From contig JAGNZC010000028.1 in NCBI GenBank assembly GCA_017984635.1, positions 1 to 35,632 on the forward strand: a stretch of DNA of 35,632 nt, given 5' to 3'. The position numbers and the translations under genes were made by a program. This document shows, piece after piece, positions 7,503 through 15,010 of this stretch. The notes under the pieces were generated by a model, which searched no databases, was not told the origin of the DNA, and was given only the letters and a program-made list of their open reading frames with translations. The DNA is from Crocinitomicaceae bacterium (GTDB lineage: Bacteria > Bacteroidota > Bacteroidia > Flavobacteriales_D > Crocinitomicaceae). The first letter of the stretch is position 1, and every line of letters begins with the position of its first letter.

Positions 7503-8240
7503 ATGATCTTTCTAAACCATAAATCTAATTTTATAAAACGATTAGCTTTATTCGTGCCTTTTATTTTAGGAATTTCTTCGTGTAGTTTGTTTGAAAATTC
7601 TGCAAAACATGATTTTAATGATGGGTTCTATTCTCAAAGTATAAATGGGAAAAAACAAACCGTTTATAAAGTTTCAAAAGAAGACACCTTTTTTATTTAT
7701 ACAACAAAGGTTAATGATAAATCTAAAGTTATCGATACCTTGAAAAGCGTTGTGATTTTACCTCAAATAATGCCATCTGGGTTCAATCAAGCTACAACTT
7801 TTAATAAATCTTTTTTAGACATAGATTTTTTCACAATTCCATTAAAATATAGGCCAGCACAAATTAATGTTCCGGCACAATTAAACGCGAATTTAAATGG
7901 AGCGCTTTATGTTGGATTTAGAAACGATCGGTATGCGTTAAATTATTTTACAAATCCATTAGGCGTTTCAGTCAGGAAACTGAATCATGTAGGTTTTTCA
8001 TTTGGCGTATTTTCTGGATTAGGAAATACTTTTATGTCACCAACAAATACCAATAACGCAATACAACAAGAATACGATGGCGTAGTTTCAACAAATGGAC
8101 TTGCTGGTGTTTTTGCTATTAACAGTTTTACCTTTGGATTATCCATCGGTTTTGATCATTTATTAGACCAAAACCGTTCCAATTGGATCTATCAAAATAA
8201 ACCATGGTTCGGGCTTGTATTTGGTATTCACTTAAATTAA
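7503..8240 (+). CDS. Putative lipoprotein
   Basis: Starting at the ATG at 7503 gives a 245-residue protein with a lipoprotein signal: basic residues (HKSNFIKR), a hydrophobic core, and a lipobox GISSC with Cys27 as acylation site. A longer in-frame reading from 7434 would overlap asparaginase and put about 23 polar residues ahead of the signal, so I reject it. The mature part has many aromatic/Asn-rich strands and ends in NKPWFGLVFGIHLN, like a beta-barrel or beta-sandwich. Segments such as VGFSFGVFSGLGNTF and FTFGLSIGFDHLL look like membrane-spanning hairpins. I do not recognise the family. It is 40 nt downstream of asparaginase and probably co-transcribed with it. Confidence 0.75.
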   Translation: MIFLNHKSNFIKRLALFVPFILGISSCSLFENSAKHDFNDGFYSQSINGKKQTVYKVSKEDTFFIYTTKVNDKSKVIDTLKSVVILPQIMPSGFNQATTFNKSFLDIDFFTIPLKYRPAQINVPAQLNANLNGALYVGFRNDRYALNYFTNPLGVSVRKLNHVGFSFGVFSGLGNTFMSPTNTNNAIQQEYDGVVSTNGLAGVFAINSFTFGLSIGFDHLLDQNRSNWIYQNKPWFGLVFGIHLN

Positions 8241-8250
8241 ATCGTGTATT

Positions 8251-8730
8251 ATGATGGAGCCAAGAATTACAACACTTTCCGATAAAAAACTAATAGGCAT
8301 GCGCGTGCAGATGAGTTTAAGCAACAATAAAACGGTTGAACTCTGGCAGAAATTTATGCCCAATCGAACGGATATTCTAAATACAATTTCTACGGATCTA
8401 ATCGCATTGCAGGTTTATGCACCCAACCATTTTCAAGATTTTAAACCAACGAATGAATTTGAAAAATGGGCTACCGTTGAAGTAGCTTCTTTCGATAACA
8501 TTCCATTTAATATGGAGCCTTTTTCTCTGGAAGGCGGCTTGTATGCTGTGTTTGATTACAAAGGCTCTAGTAACGATTCTAGCGTGTTTCAATACATTTT
8601 TGGCACTTGGCTTCCTAATTCAGCATACAAATTAGCAAACAGGCCACATTTTGAAGTTTTAGGGGAAAAATACAAAAACAACGATCCTTCTTCTGAAGAA
8701 GAAATTTGGATTCCTATTTTGGAGAAGTAG
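8251..8730 (+). CDS. GyrI-like / AraC-effector-binding-domain protein
   Basis: A stand-alone 159-residue domain of the GyrI-like (SbmC / bacterial transcription activator effector-binding) superfamily. Features: an N-terminal strand KKLIGMRVQMSL, a middle block EKWATVEVASFDNIP, GGLYAVFDYKG, and the diagnostic C-terminal run FGTWLPNSAYKLANRP followed by an acidic SEEEIWIPI. There is no DNA-binding domain. Family members bind small hydrophobic or cationic ligands, and some protect gyrase or hydrolyse toxic compounds. It is last in the asparaginase-lipoprotein unit, 10 nt after the lipoprotein stop. The ligand is unknown. An ATG at 8254 is an equally possible start. Confidence 0.8.
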   Translation: MMEPRITTLSDKKLIGMRVQMSLSNNKTVELWQKFMPNRTDILNTISTDLIALQVYAPNHFQDFKPTNEFEKWATVEVASFDNIPFNMEPFSLEGGLYAVFDYKGSSNDSSVFQYIFGTWLPNSAYKLANRPHFEVLGEKYKNNDPSSEEEIWIPILEK

Positions 8731-8746
8731 GTAGCTTTAAAATGTA

Positions 8747-8770
8747 AAAGCCAGCCTTTCGGCTAGCTTT
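8747..8770. terminator. Hairpin terminator, copy 1 of the repeated hairpin
   Basis: AAAGCCAGCC/GGCTAGCTTT with a TTTC loop and one C-A mismatch. It lies between converging genes ending at 8730 (plus) and 8809 (minus), so it may serve both. Its 24 bases are identical to the hairpin at 11487-11510, and AAATTTTGG follows both copies. Confidence 0.7.
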
Positions 8771-8808
8771 AAATTTTGGAGGTTAGGTGGATTATCTTAA
8801 CAAAAGAT

Positions 8809-9855
8809 TTAGTGTGAACTATTACAATGATCTAACACACATTTTCTTGAACAAAATGCGTCAAAATAAACTTCATCGATTTTTGCTTTACACGGTGTTT
8901 TACTATTCCACATTTTTGATTCTTTATTAAATTCAAAAGAAACGCCTGTATATTTAATATTACAATACTTACAATTTTTCGATTTAGTTAGATATTGTGT
9001 TTGCTTAACCTCACGTTCTGCAGCTAATTTTTTACTATATTCAGCTAATTCTTTTTGTTTAATTTCATCATTTTTACGGGTTATTTCATTATTTCTTTTA
9101 ACAAGAATTTCTTTTTGTTCTTTTGCAAATTGGAATTCATTGTAATAGAAAAGAGTTGCGAAATACATTTTCATCAAAGAATATTTATTACTTCCTTTAT
9201 AACTAAAAAGGAGATTATCATTTTTATCTTTTACAACTCCATCTTTAAAAACCATGAAAAAATCTTTTTTCTTATTTTTTAATTCAACGATTTTACTAAC
9301 CTTATAGATAAAAACACTATCACCACTTAATTGATAAGCAATAATATTAAAATGATTTTTTTTATCATTTTCATTCTTGTAAAATCCATTTAAAAAATTC
9401 TTAGAAAATTTATTATAAACATAAATTGAATTTTCTTTTGGTTTTGGAAGAAAACAAATCTCCCAAGTTAATGAGGTGTCAGTCTCTAGGTTTTTGTTAG
9501 ATTGATATTGATCATTAGACATCAAGTCACATGGCCCCTCATTGAATTTTTTGTCTATGTATCTGAAAACCGATTCATTATATACTCCATCTACCTTTAG
9601 GTTTATAAAATTATCTTCAGTTGATTCATTTTCCCCACATGGTTTACTTGTTAAAGATGCTGTAACAATAATATTTTTATTATCTAAATTCAATGAAAGT
9701 TCTAAACTTGAAGTACTCAATTGATCTTTTGCAGACTTTAAATCTTTAATAACAGAAACAGCTTTGTTTTTTCTTTCTAGTAGATCATTTAATGTTTGAG
9801 ATTTCAAACAAAAAGCAAATAATAAAATAGCAGTTGTTAAAAGGGTTTTTTTCAT
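8809..9855 (-). CDS. Exported protein with Lys/Glu-rich helix and C-terminal Cys-rich motif
   Basis: I choose the ATG at 9855 (348 residues). An in-frame TTG at 9873 lies inside the promoter -7 box and cannot be the start if that box is used. MKKTLLTTAILLFAFCLKSQ is a signal peptide. The middle is beta-rich and Lys/Asn-rich, and about residues 245-290 form a charged helix or coiled coil (KRNNEITRKNDEIKQKE). The C-terminus has six cysteines: CKYC (295-298), Cys322, CSRKC (335-339) and Cys344. This CxxC...CxxxC spacing resembles a TRASH/MYM-like zinc-binding treble clef, unusual for an exported protein. I do not recognise the full family. It is divergent from the HTH-like gene at 9978 and visibly richer in A/T than its neighbours. 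Confidence 0.75.
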   Translation of the reverse strand: MKKTLLTTAILLFAFCLKSQTLNDLLERKNKAVSVIKDLKSAKDQLSTSSLELSLNLDNKNIIVTASLTSKPCGENESTEDNFINLKVDGVYNESVFRYIDKKFNEGPCDLMSNDQYQSNKNLETDTSLTWEICFLPKPKENSIYVYNKFSKNFLNGFYKNENDKKNHFNIIAYQLSGDSVFIYKVSKIVELKNKKKDFFMVFKDGVVKDKNDNLLFSYKGSNKYSLMKMYFATLFYYNEFQFAKEQKEILVKRNNEITRKNDEIKQKELAEYSKKLAAEREVKQTQYLTKSKNCKYCNIKYTGVSFEFNKESKMWNSKTPCKAKIDEVYFDAFCSRKCVLDHCNSSH

Positions 9856-9870
9856 CACAAATATTTTTTT

Positions 9871-9878
9871 CAAAAGTA
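9871..9878 (-). promoter_or_regulatory. -7 promoter box (TACTTTTG) of the Cys-rich protein gene
   Basis: TACTTTTG on the minus strand matches TAnnTTTG and ends 15 nt before the ATG at 9855. It also shows that the upstream TTG at 9873 is not a start codon. Confidence 0.65.
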
Positions 9879-9953
9879 TCTAATAAACCATTCTAGAAAA
9901 AAACCAAATGTGTCCAAATGCTATCGTTCTAATGTTTACTGACCACGAAACCT

Positions 9954-9961
9954 TAAATTTG
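9954..9961 (+). promoter_or_regulatory. -7 promoter box (TAAATTTG) of the HTH-like gene
   Basis: TAAATTTG matches TAnnTTTG and ends 16 nt before the ATG at 9978. CCAAATG occurs twice exactly 10 bp apart just upstream (9904-9910 and 9914-9920). Confidence 0.62.
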
Positions 9962-9977
9962 ACAAAACATTTCACCA

Positions 9978-11189
9978 ATGCCAGCTCCAATACAGATAAC
10001 TAAAGAAGAAATAAAGTGGATAAAAACCTATTTAAATGATAGCTATAGAATATCAGTAAAAGACAATTACGATTGTAAAAAGCTCTATGAATTAATCAAT
10101 CAAAAGAATAATATCAACATCAGCTTAACAACACTTAGACGGTTTTTTAATTTAATACCTGATAATGGGTTTCGTTCATTGTATTCAATGAATCAATTAG
10201 CAATGGCTATTGGATTTGAGAATTATGAAAAATTTAAAAGTTATGTGTATCGTTTTGATATTAATTTAATCAATCAAAACATACAATTATACAGTTTAGA
10301 TACTAATAGGTACAGAGCTCAAATCCTATCAACATTAAAAAATCTTTCTTTCAACCAATGGGAAGAAACGTTTCAAATGTTGTCGATTATTTCATTAGCC
10401 ATAAAAAACAAGGATGAATACGTCTTGAATTTTATTCTTCAAGAACAAGATGATAAATCATCCGAATTCAATGAAAAACAAATAATTGCTACTCAGGAGT
10501 TTTATTTCGAAGCAAGAAAAGGGAACGAATTCGTCATTAATTTTATAAAGAAAAACGTAACTACTTCTACTTTTCTTCAGGTAAATCTTCTTCAGTGTTA
10601 TGTGGATGAATATAATTTGAGTGGTTTCTTTGGTGATTGGCTTTCTGTAGATTTTAAGAAGTCAGTTCCTGATTTAACTATTTTCAAAACTTTATTGTTG
10701 TGTCAATTAAATTTCACAACGGCTAAAATTCAAAAGGCAAAAACTCTTTTTAAAGATGCAATTGATTTATCGAATAAAGCTGATTTTAAGTTACACCCGA
10801 TATTATACGCTAGAATTTGTGCGTGGCATGTTATTTTTTATCATGATTTCAAGTACATCAACTACCACTTCAACAAGCTTAATAGCCCTTTTGAAATTGC
10901 TGATTTCACTGTGATTTTAAGCAGGCTGTTATGGGAATTTCATTCCGAAGATTACATTGAAATTTTAAATCTGATTGAAATCGACACCTTCCCATTGCAT
11001 AAAAATTATTTTGAAAAAGGCCGATACAATATTTTGCTTTTAACATTAGCCATCAATTTTTATAAGCAAAATGAACTCCAACAAGTGACAAAGTATTTTA
11101 CGTTGTTCGATAAAAGTTTGATCGGATTTGACATTACCAATCTTATTTTCTATACGCAATGGATTGAAAAATTTGAACGAGAAATTTGA
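9978..11189 (+). CDS. HTH-like N-terminal domain with helical-repeat C-terminus, putative regulator
   Basis: A 403-residue cytoplasmic protein without signal peptide. The first 95 or so residues have a pattern I associate with Bacteroidota regulator-like proteins: ISLTTLRRFF (about 48-57), a short loop, then SMNQLAMAIGFENYEKF, which looks like a recognition helix followed by a 'xLAxxxGFxxWxxF' block. The rest (about 100-403) is almost all amphipathic helices with TPR-like spacing, rich in Leu/Phe/Tyr, such as AKIQKAKTLFKDAIDLSNKAD. DNA binding is inferred from pattern, not a confident family match. It is transcribed divergently from the exported Cys-rich gene, an arrangement often seen for regulator and target. 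It sits inside the repeat-bounded islet. Confidence 0.65.
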   Translation: MPAPIQITKEEIKWIKTYLNDSYRISVKDNYDCKKLYELINQKNNINISLTTLRRFFNLIPDNGFRSLYSMNQLAMAIGFENYEKFKSYVYRFDINLINQNIQLYSLDTNRYRAQILSTLKNLSFNQWEETFQMLSIISLAIKNKDEYVLNFILQEQDDKSSEFNEKQIIATQEFYFEARKGNEFVINFIKKNVTTSTFLQVNLLQCYVDEYNLSGFFGDWLSVDFKKSVPDLTIFKTLLLCQLNFTTAKIQKAKTLFKDAIDLSNKADFKLHPILYARICAWHVIFYHDFKYINYHFNKLNSPFEIADFTVILSRLLWEFHSEDYIEILNLIEIDTFPLHKNYFEKGRYNILLLTLAINFYKQNELQQVTKYFTLFDKSLIGFDITNLIFYTQWIEKFEREI

Positions 11190-11486
11190 AAGGGTTAAAT
11201 TGGATTATTCGCTTCGCTCGTGAACCCGTTTTTGGGGTCGCTTCAAAATTTTCAAAAGCTGCTGATACGCATCTTTGACTTTTTTATTTCACGTTGCTTT
11301 TAAAAGCGAGCTTTTACCGCACATAAAACAAAAATTTTGAGTTTAATATTGCTGGATTACTCGCTTCGCTCGTGAACCCGTTTTTGGGGTCGCTTCAAAA
11401 TTTTCAACAGCTAAGCTGCTACGCATCTTTGACTTTTTTATTTCACGTTGCTTTTAAAAGCAAGCTTTTACCGCACATAAAACAAA
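11190..11486. repeat. Two-copy direct repeat, about 134 bp per copy, 152-bp period
   Basis: Copy 1 runs from about 11201 to 11334 and copy 2 from about 11353 to 11486. Both contain TCGCTTCGCTCGTGAACCCG, TTTTTGGGGTCGCTTCAAAA, ACGCATCTTTGACTTTTTTA, TTTCACGTTGCTTTTAAAAG and CTTTTACCGCACATAAAACA. They differ by a few substitutions and by a small insertion near 11258 / 11413. Each copy holds local inverted repeats: GCTTTTAAAAGC, and AAAAGCGAGCTTTT in copy 1. No ORF is present. It lies between the HTH-like gene and tRNA-Ser. Function unknown; possible explanations are a tRNA-linked repeat family, a non-autonomous element or a structured RNA. Confidence 0.85.
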
Positions 11487-11510
11487 AAAGCCAGCCTTTC
11501 GGCTAGCTTT
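11487..11510 (-). terminator. Hairpin terminator of tRNA-Ser, copy 2 of the repeated hairpin
   Basis: Same 24 bases as 8747-8770. On the minus strand the hairpin follows the tRNA 3' end by 9 nt and is followed by TTTTTT (11489-11484), a good intrinsic terminator for the tRNA. Confidence 0.8.
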
Positions 11511-11519
11511 TGAAAATTT

Positions 11520-11610
11520 TGGCGGAGAGGGCGGGATTCGAACCCGCGATACACTTTTGGCGTATACACACTTTCCAGGCGTGCTCCTTCAGCCACTCGG
11601 ACACCTCTCC
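11520..11610 (-). tRNA. tRNA-Ser (anticodon GGA)
   Basis: On the minus strand the gene begins GGAGAGGTGTCCGAGTGGC and closes its acceptor stem with CCTCTCC, G and an encoded CCA. The anticodon stem-loop reads CTGGAAA, giving anticodon GGA, which reads UCC/UCU serine codons. A long variable arm (TGTGTATACGCCAAAAGTGTATC region) marks a class II tRNA, as expected for serine. The T arm is GCGGGTTCGAATCCCGC. The length is 91 nt including CCA. A terminator hairpin follows. Confidence 0.97.
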
Positions 11611-11675
11611 ATAGCCTTAAAAAATTAAGGTGCGCGAAAGTACGAAAAATATCACAACACGTCTTCCTTTTTACT

Positions 11676-11683
11676 TACTTTTG
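11676..11683 (+). promoter_or_regulatory. -7-like box (TACTTTTG) abutting the alcohol dehydrogenase start
   Basis: TACTTTTG matches TAnnTTTG but ends only 3 nt before the ATG at 11687. If used, the transcript would start at or within a few bases of the start codon. Confidence 0.45.
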
Positions 11684-11686
11684 TGT

Positions 11687-12856
11687 ATGCTAAATTTTGA
11701 AGTAATCAATCCAACTCGTATTGTTTTTGGGAAAGAACAATTAACTAGACTGCCTGAATTAGTAGGTGAGTTCGCACCATCGAAGAAAATAATGCTTGCT
11801 TACGGAGGCGGGAGCATTGAAAAAACTGGTTTGCTAACCAATTTATTAAATGCGCTTGCTGGTTTTGAAGTGGTATTATTTGGAGGAATTGAAGCAAATC
11901 CTCAATATGCTACTTTAATGAAAGGCGTTCACCTAGCACGTGAAAAGAACATTGAATTTATTTTAGCTGTTGGCGGTGGATCCGTTATTGATGGCGTGAA
12001 ATTTATGACAGGCGCATTTTTTTATGAAGGCGAAGCATGGGATGTCTTGGATCGTAAACCAGGCTGTGACTTTTTAAAAGCATTGCCTTTTGGAACGGTA
12101 TTAACACTTCCTGCTACAGGATCTGAAGCCAATTCAGGTGCGGTAATCAGTAGAGCGGAAACGAAGGAAAAACGCGCGATGGGTGGACCTTTATTTTTTC
12201 CAAAATTCTCTTTTTGCGACCCAACCTTGATTGCTACCTTACCGAAACGTCAATTGGCGAATGGAATCACAGATGCGTTTATACATACGTTGGAACAATA
12301 CATTACGTATCCAACGGATAATTTACTACAAGAACGTCAAGCTGAAGGAATTCTATTAACACTCATCGAAATTGCTGAAAAAGTAATTGAAAATCCTGCG
12401 GATTATCGCTTAGCATCGAATTTAATGTGGTCGGCAACACATGCATTGAATGGGAATTTACGTTGTGGTGTACCAACGGATTGGGTAACGCACATGATTG
12501 GGCACGAATTAACTGCAATTTATGGAATCGATCACGCACGAACCTTAGCAATTATTGCACCGCGCTTGTATGAAAATCAATTTGAAACGAAAAAAGAAAA
12601 ATTAGCGCAATACGGGAAACGTGTGTGGAATTTAACTGGTTCGGATGATGAAATAGCACACGAAGCTATTCGTCAAACGGAAACTTTCTTTAACCGTTTA
12701 GGCATTGAAACAAAAATTCATAATTACTCAACGGATACGGATACGATTGCTGCTGAAATTAAAAAACGATTTGAAGACCGTTCATGGTTAACGATGGGAG
12801 AGAGGGGAGCAATTACGCCAACACACGTTGCGCAAATTGTGACGGCTGCAATTTAA
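11687..12856 (+). CDS. Iron-type alcohol dehydrogenase (YqhD/BDH-like)
   Basis: A group III metal-dependent alcohol/aldehyde dehydrogenase of 389 residues from the ATG at 11687, chosen because the family begins MLNFE followed by NPTRIVFG. The N-terminal Rossmann-like domain has YGGGSIEKTG and AVGGGSVIDGVKF (the GGGS cofactor motif). The C-terminal helical metal domain has GITDAFIHTLEQY and HMIGHELTAIYGIDHA, whose Asp and His residues bind the catalytic metal. The order resembles E. coli YqhD (NADPH-dependent) and clostridial butanol dehydrogenase. It probably reduces short-chain or lipid-derived aldehydes in the cytoplasm. Residues upstream of this Met are not family-like and overlap the promoter. 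pth follows after 10 nt. Confidence 0.9.
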   Translation: MLNFEVINPTRIVFGKEQLTRLPELVGEFAPSKKIMLAYGGGSIEKTGLLTNLLNALAGFEVVLFGGIEANPQYATLMKGVHLAREKNIEFILAVGGGSVIDGVKFMTGAFFYEGEAWDVLDRKPGCDFLKALPFGTVLTLPATGSEANSGAVISRAETKEKRAMGGPLFFPKFSFCDPTLIATLPKRQLANGITDAFIHTLEQYITYPTDNLLQERQAEGILLTLIEIAEKVIENPADYRLASNLMWSATHALNGNLRCGVPTDWVTHMIGHELTAIYGIDHARTLAIIAPRLYENQFETKKEKLAQYGKRVWNLTGSDDEIAHEAIRQTETFFNRLGIETKIHNYSTDTDTIAAEIKKRFEDRSWLTMGERGAITPTHVAQIVTAAI

Positions 12857-12866
12857 CGAATAAGCT

Positions 12867-13430
12867 ATGAAGTATTTAATTATCGGTTTAGGCAATCCAG
12901 GTGATAAATATGCGGAAACTCGTCACAACATTGGATTCAAAGTGGTGGAAGCTTTAGCGAAAGAATACGGCGGTAAATTTGCCAGTAACAAATTAGCAGA
13001 AGTAGCTGAAATAAAGTTTAAAAGTAGAACCTTGGTTTTAATTAAACCAACAACTTTCATGAACCTTTCTGGTAAAGCAGTCAACTATTGGATGCAAGCT
13101 GAAAAAATACCCCGCGAAAACATTGTTGTAATCACAGATGATTTAGCACTTCCTTTTGGGAAATTACGGATGAAAGGGAAAGGCAGTGATGGCGGTCATA
13201 ACGGATTGAAAGACATCCAAGCAGTTCTAAATTCACAAGAATATTGTCGTTTACGCTTTGGTGTGGGCAGTGAATTCAACAAAGGGCAACAAGTAGATTA
13301 TGTCCTAGGTGAATGGAACAGTGAAGAGCGTTTAACAATAGAAGAACGCATTCAAACTGCGACAGAATTCATAAAAAGTTTTGCTACGATTGGGTTGAAC
13401 ATGACCATGACCAATTGGAATAATAAATAA
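12867..13430 (+). CDS. pth: Peptidyl-tRNA hydrolase
   Basis: Releases tRNA from peptidyl-tRNA dropped by ribosomes. The 187-residue protein has the standard Pth motifs: GLGNPGDKYAETRHNIGF (residues 7-24) with the conserved Asn and catalytic His of the RHNIG segment, KPTTFMNLSGKAV (about 60-72), the TDDLALPFGKLR block with its catalytic Asp, and GGHNGLKDI. Length is typical. It starts 10 nt after the alcohol dehydrogenase stop, so the two are probably co-transcribed. It is an essential, widely conserved cytoplasmic enzyme. Confidence 0.96.
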   Translation: MKYLIIGLGNPGDKYAETRHNIGFKVVEALAKEYGGKFASNKLAEVAEIKFKSRTLVLIKPTTFMNLSGKAVNYWMQAEKIPRENIVVITDDLALPFGKLRMKGKGSDGGHNGLKDIQAVLNSQEYCRLRFGVGSEFNKGQQVDYVLGEWNSEERLTIEERIQTATEFIKSFATIGLNMTMTNWNNK

Positions 13431-13487
13431 TTCAGCTCCATTTCTTTTTTATCGTTACAGAATAGCTTAAAATAGGCACTTTCTTCT

Positions 13488-13495
13488 TATTTTTG
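13488..13495 (+). promoter_or_regulatory. -7 promoter box (TATTTTTG) of asnS
   Basis: TATTTTTG matches TAnnTTTG and ends 19 nt before the asnS ATG at 13515, in the 84-nt gap after pth. Confidence 0.6.
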
Positions 13496-13514
13496 TTCGT
13501 CAAAATCAAGAAAC

Positions 13515-14954
13515 ATGGAAAGAGTTAAAATAGTTGATCTTATTAAAGACCCAAAAATCGGTCAAGAGTACCTTGTAAAAGGATGGGTAAGAGCATTTCG
13601 AAGCAATCGTTTTATTCAATTGAATGATGGTTCAACTATTAATACACTACAAGCTGTAGTTGATTTTGAACAATTCGACGAAGCAATCCTGAAAAAAATA
13701 ACGACGGCAGCAGCAGTTGGTTTAACAGGAACATTAGTTGCCTCTCAAGGTGCAGGACAAGCATTTGAATTACAAGTTTCAGCCATTGAAATCATTGGGG
13801 AAGCAAATCCAGACGATGTGCAACGAACAGTGATGCAACCTAAGAAACACAGTCTTGAGTTTTTACGTGAACAAGCACACCTTCGTTTTAGAACAAATAC
13901 ATTCGGAGCGGTTTTTAGAATCCGTCATGCAGTAGCATATGCTATTCACCATTATTTTAATTCAAAAGGATTTTTCTATTTACATACGCCAATAATAACA
14001 GGTTCTGATGCAGAAGGAGCAGGGGAGATGTTTAGAGTAACGAACTTAGATCCTAAAAATCCGCCATTAAATGAAGATGGTTCTGTAAATTATAAAGAAG
14101 ATTTCTTTGGTAAAGCAGTGAACTTAACGGTTTCGGGGCAATTAGAAGCTGAGTTAGCGGCTTTAGCGCTTGGGCAAGTATACACGTTTGGACCAACATT
14201 TAGAGCGGAAAACTCAAATACTTCTCGTCATTTAGCTGAATTTTGGATGATTGAACCGGAAGTTGCGTTTAATGACTTGAAAGCAAATATGAATTTGACA
14301 GAAGATTTCTTAAAATTCATTTGCCAATATGTGATGGATAATTGCACCGATGATTTGAAGTTCTTAAATGATCGCGAAATCCAAGAGCAAGCGCAAAAAC
14401 CTCAAAATGAACGCAACGAATTATCGTTAATGGAGCGTCTTCAGTTTGTCGCATCCAATGAATTCAAACGTTTAACATATACTGAAGCAATTGAAGTATT
14501 GAAAAATTCTTCGCACTACAAAAAGAAAAAATTCCAATACGAAGTTTCTTGGGGGATTGATTTGCAAAGTGAACACGAACGCTACTTAGTTGAAAAGGAA
14601 TTCAAATGTCCTGTGATTTTAACGGACTATCCTGCTGAAATTAAAGCGTTCTACATGCGTCAAAATGACGATGGTAAAACAGTGGCTGCCATGGACGTTT
14701 TATTCCCGGGAATTGGAGAAATTGTTGGTGGTTCGCAACGTGAAGAGCGTATGGATATTTTAAAAGAAAAATGTGCAGCGTTTAATATTCCTGAAGAAGA
14801 ATTATGGTGGTACATGGATACGCGTAAGTTTGGATCTGTGCCACACGCAGGTTTTGGTTTAGGATTCGAACGTATGGTAATGTTTGTGACCGGAATGACA
14901 AATATACGCGATGTAATTCCTTTCCCTAGAACACCTTTGAATGCTGAATTTTAA
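13515..14954 (+). CDS. asnS: Asparaginyl-tRNA synthetase
   Basis: A class II aminoacyl-tRNA synthetase of 479 residues, joining asparagine to tRNA-Asn. The N-terminal OB-fold anticodon-binding domain (about 1-115) includes [20 protein letters not shown]. The catalytic domain follows with motif 1 ([18 protein letters not shown]), motif 2 ([20 protein letters not shown]) and motif 3 ([15 protein letters not shown]). The Asn enzyme is told from AspRS by the [20 protein letters not shown] block and the overall length, typical of bacterial AsnRS. It has its own promoter and a strong terminator just downstream. A complete single-gene unit. Confidence 0.97.
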   Translation: MERVKIVDLIKDPKIGQEYLVKGWVRAFRSNRFIQLNDGSTINTLQAVVDFEQFDEAILKKITTAAAVGLTGTLVASQGAGQAFELQVSAIEIIGEANPDDVQRTVMQPKKHSLEFLREQAHLRFRTNTFGAVFRIRHAVAYAIHHYFNSKGFFYLHTPIITGSDAEGAGEMFRVTNLDPKNPPLNEDGSVNYKEDFFGKAVNLTVSGQLEAELAALALGQVYTFGPTFRAENSNTSRHLAEFWMIEPEVAFNDLKANMNLTEDFLKFICQYVMDNCTDDLKFLNDREIQEQAQKPQNERNELSLMERLQFVASNEFKRLTYTEAIEVLKNSSHYKKKKFQYEVSWGIDLQSEHERYLVEKEFKCPVILTDYPAEIKAFYMRQNDDGKTVAAMDVLFPGIGEIVGGSQREERMDILKEKCAAFNIPEEELWWYMDTRKFGSVPHAGFGLGFERMVMFVTGMTNIRDVIPFPRTPLNAEF

Positions 14955-14976
14955 AAGAAATTAATCATTAAATATT

Positions 14977-15010
14977 AAATCCCAATTACACTGTAGTTGG
15001 GATTTTTTTT
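14977..15010. terminator. Terminator between asnS and the T9SS cargo gene
   Basis: AAATCCCAATTAC/GTAGTTGGGATTT, a stem of about 13 bp with one T-G wobble and a three-base loop, followed by a T run to 15010. The minus gene's stop codon lies at its right edge (15009), so it probably serves both converging genes. Confidence 0.9.

Noticed and set aside
8771..8790. Remnant of a second tRNA at the left hairpin
   Set aside because: An acceptor-like end is suggested on the minus strand, but there is no T arm, anticodon arm or D arm next to it.
11190..11486. CRISPR array
   Set aside because: Only two long, diverged copies with an 18-nt gap between them; no short repeats with regular unique spacers and no cas gene.
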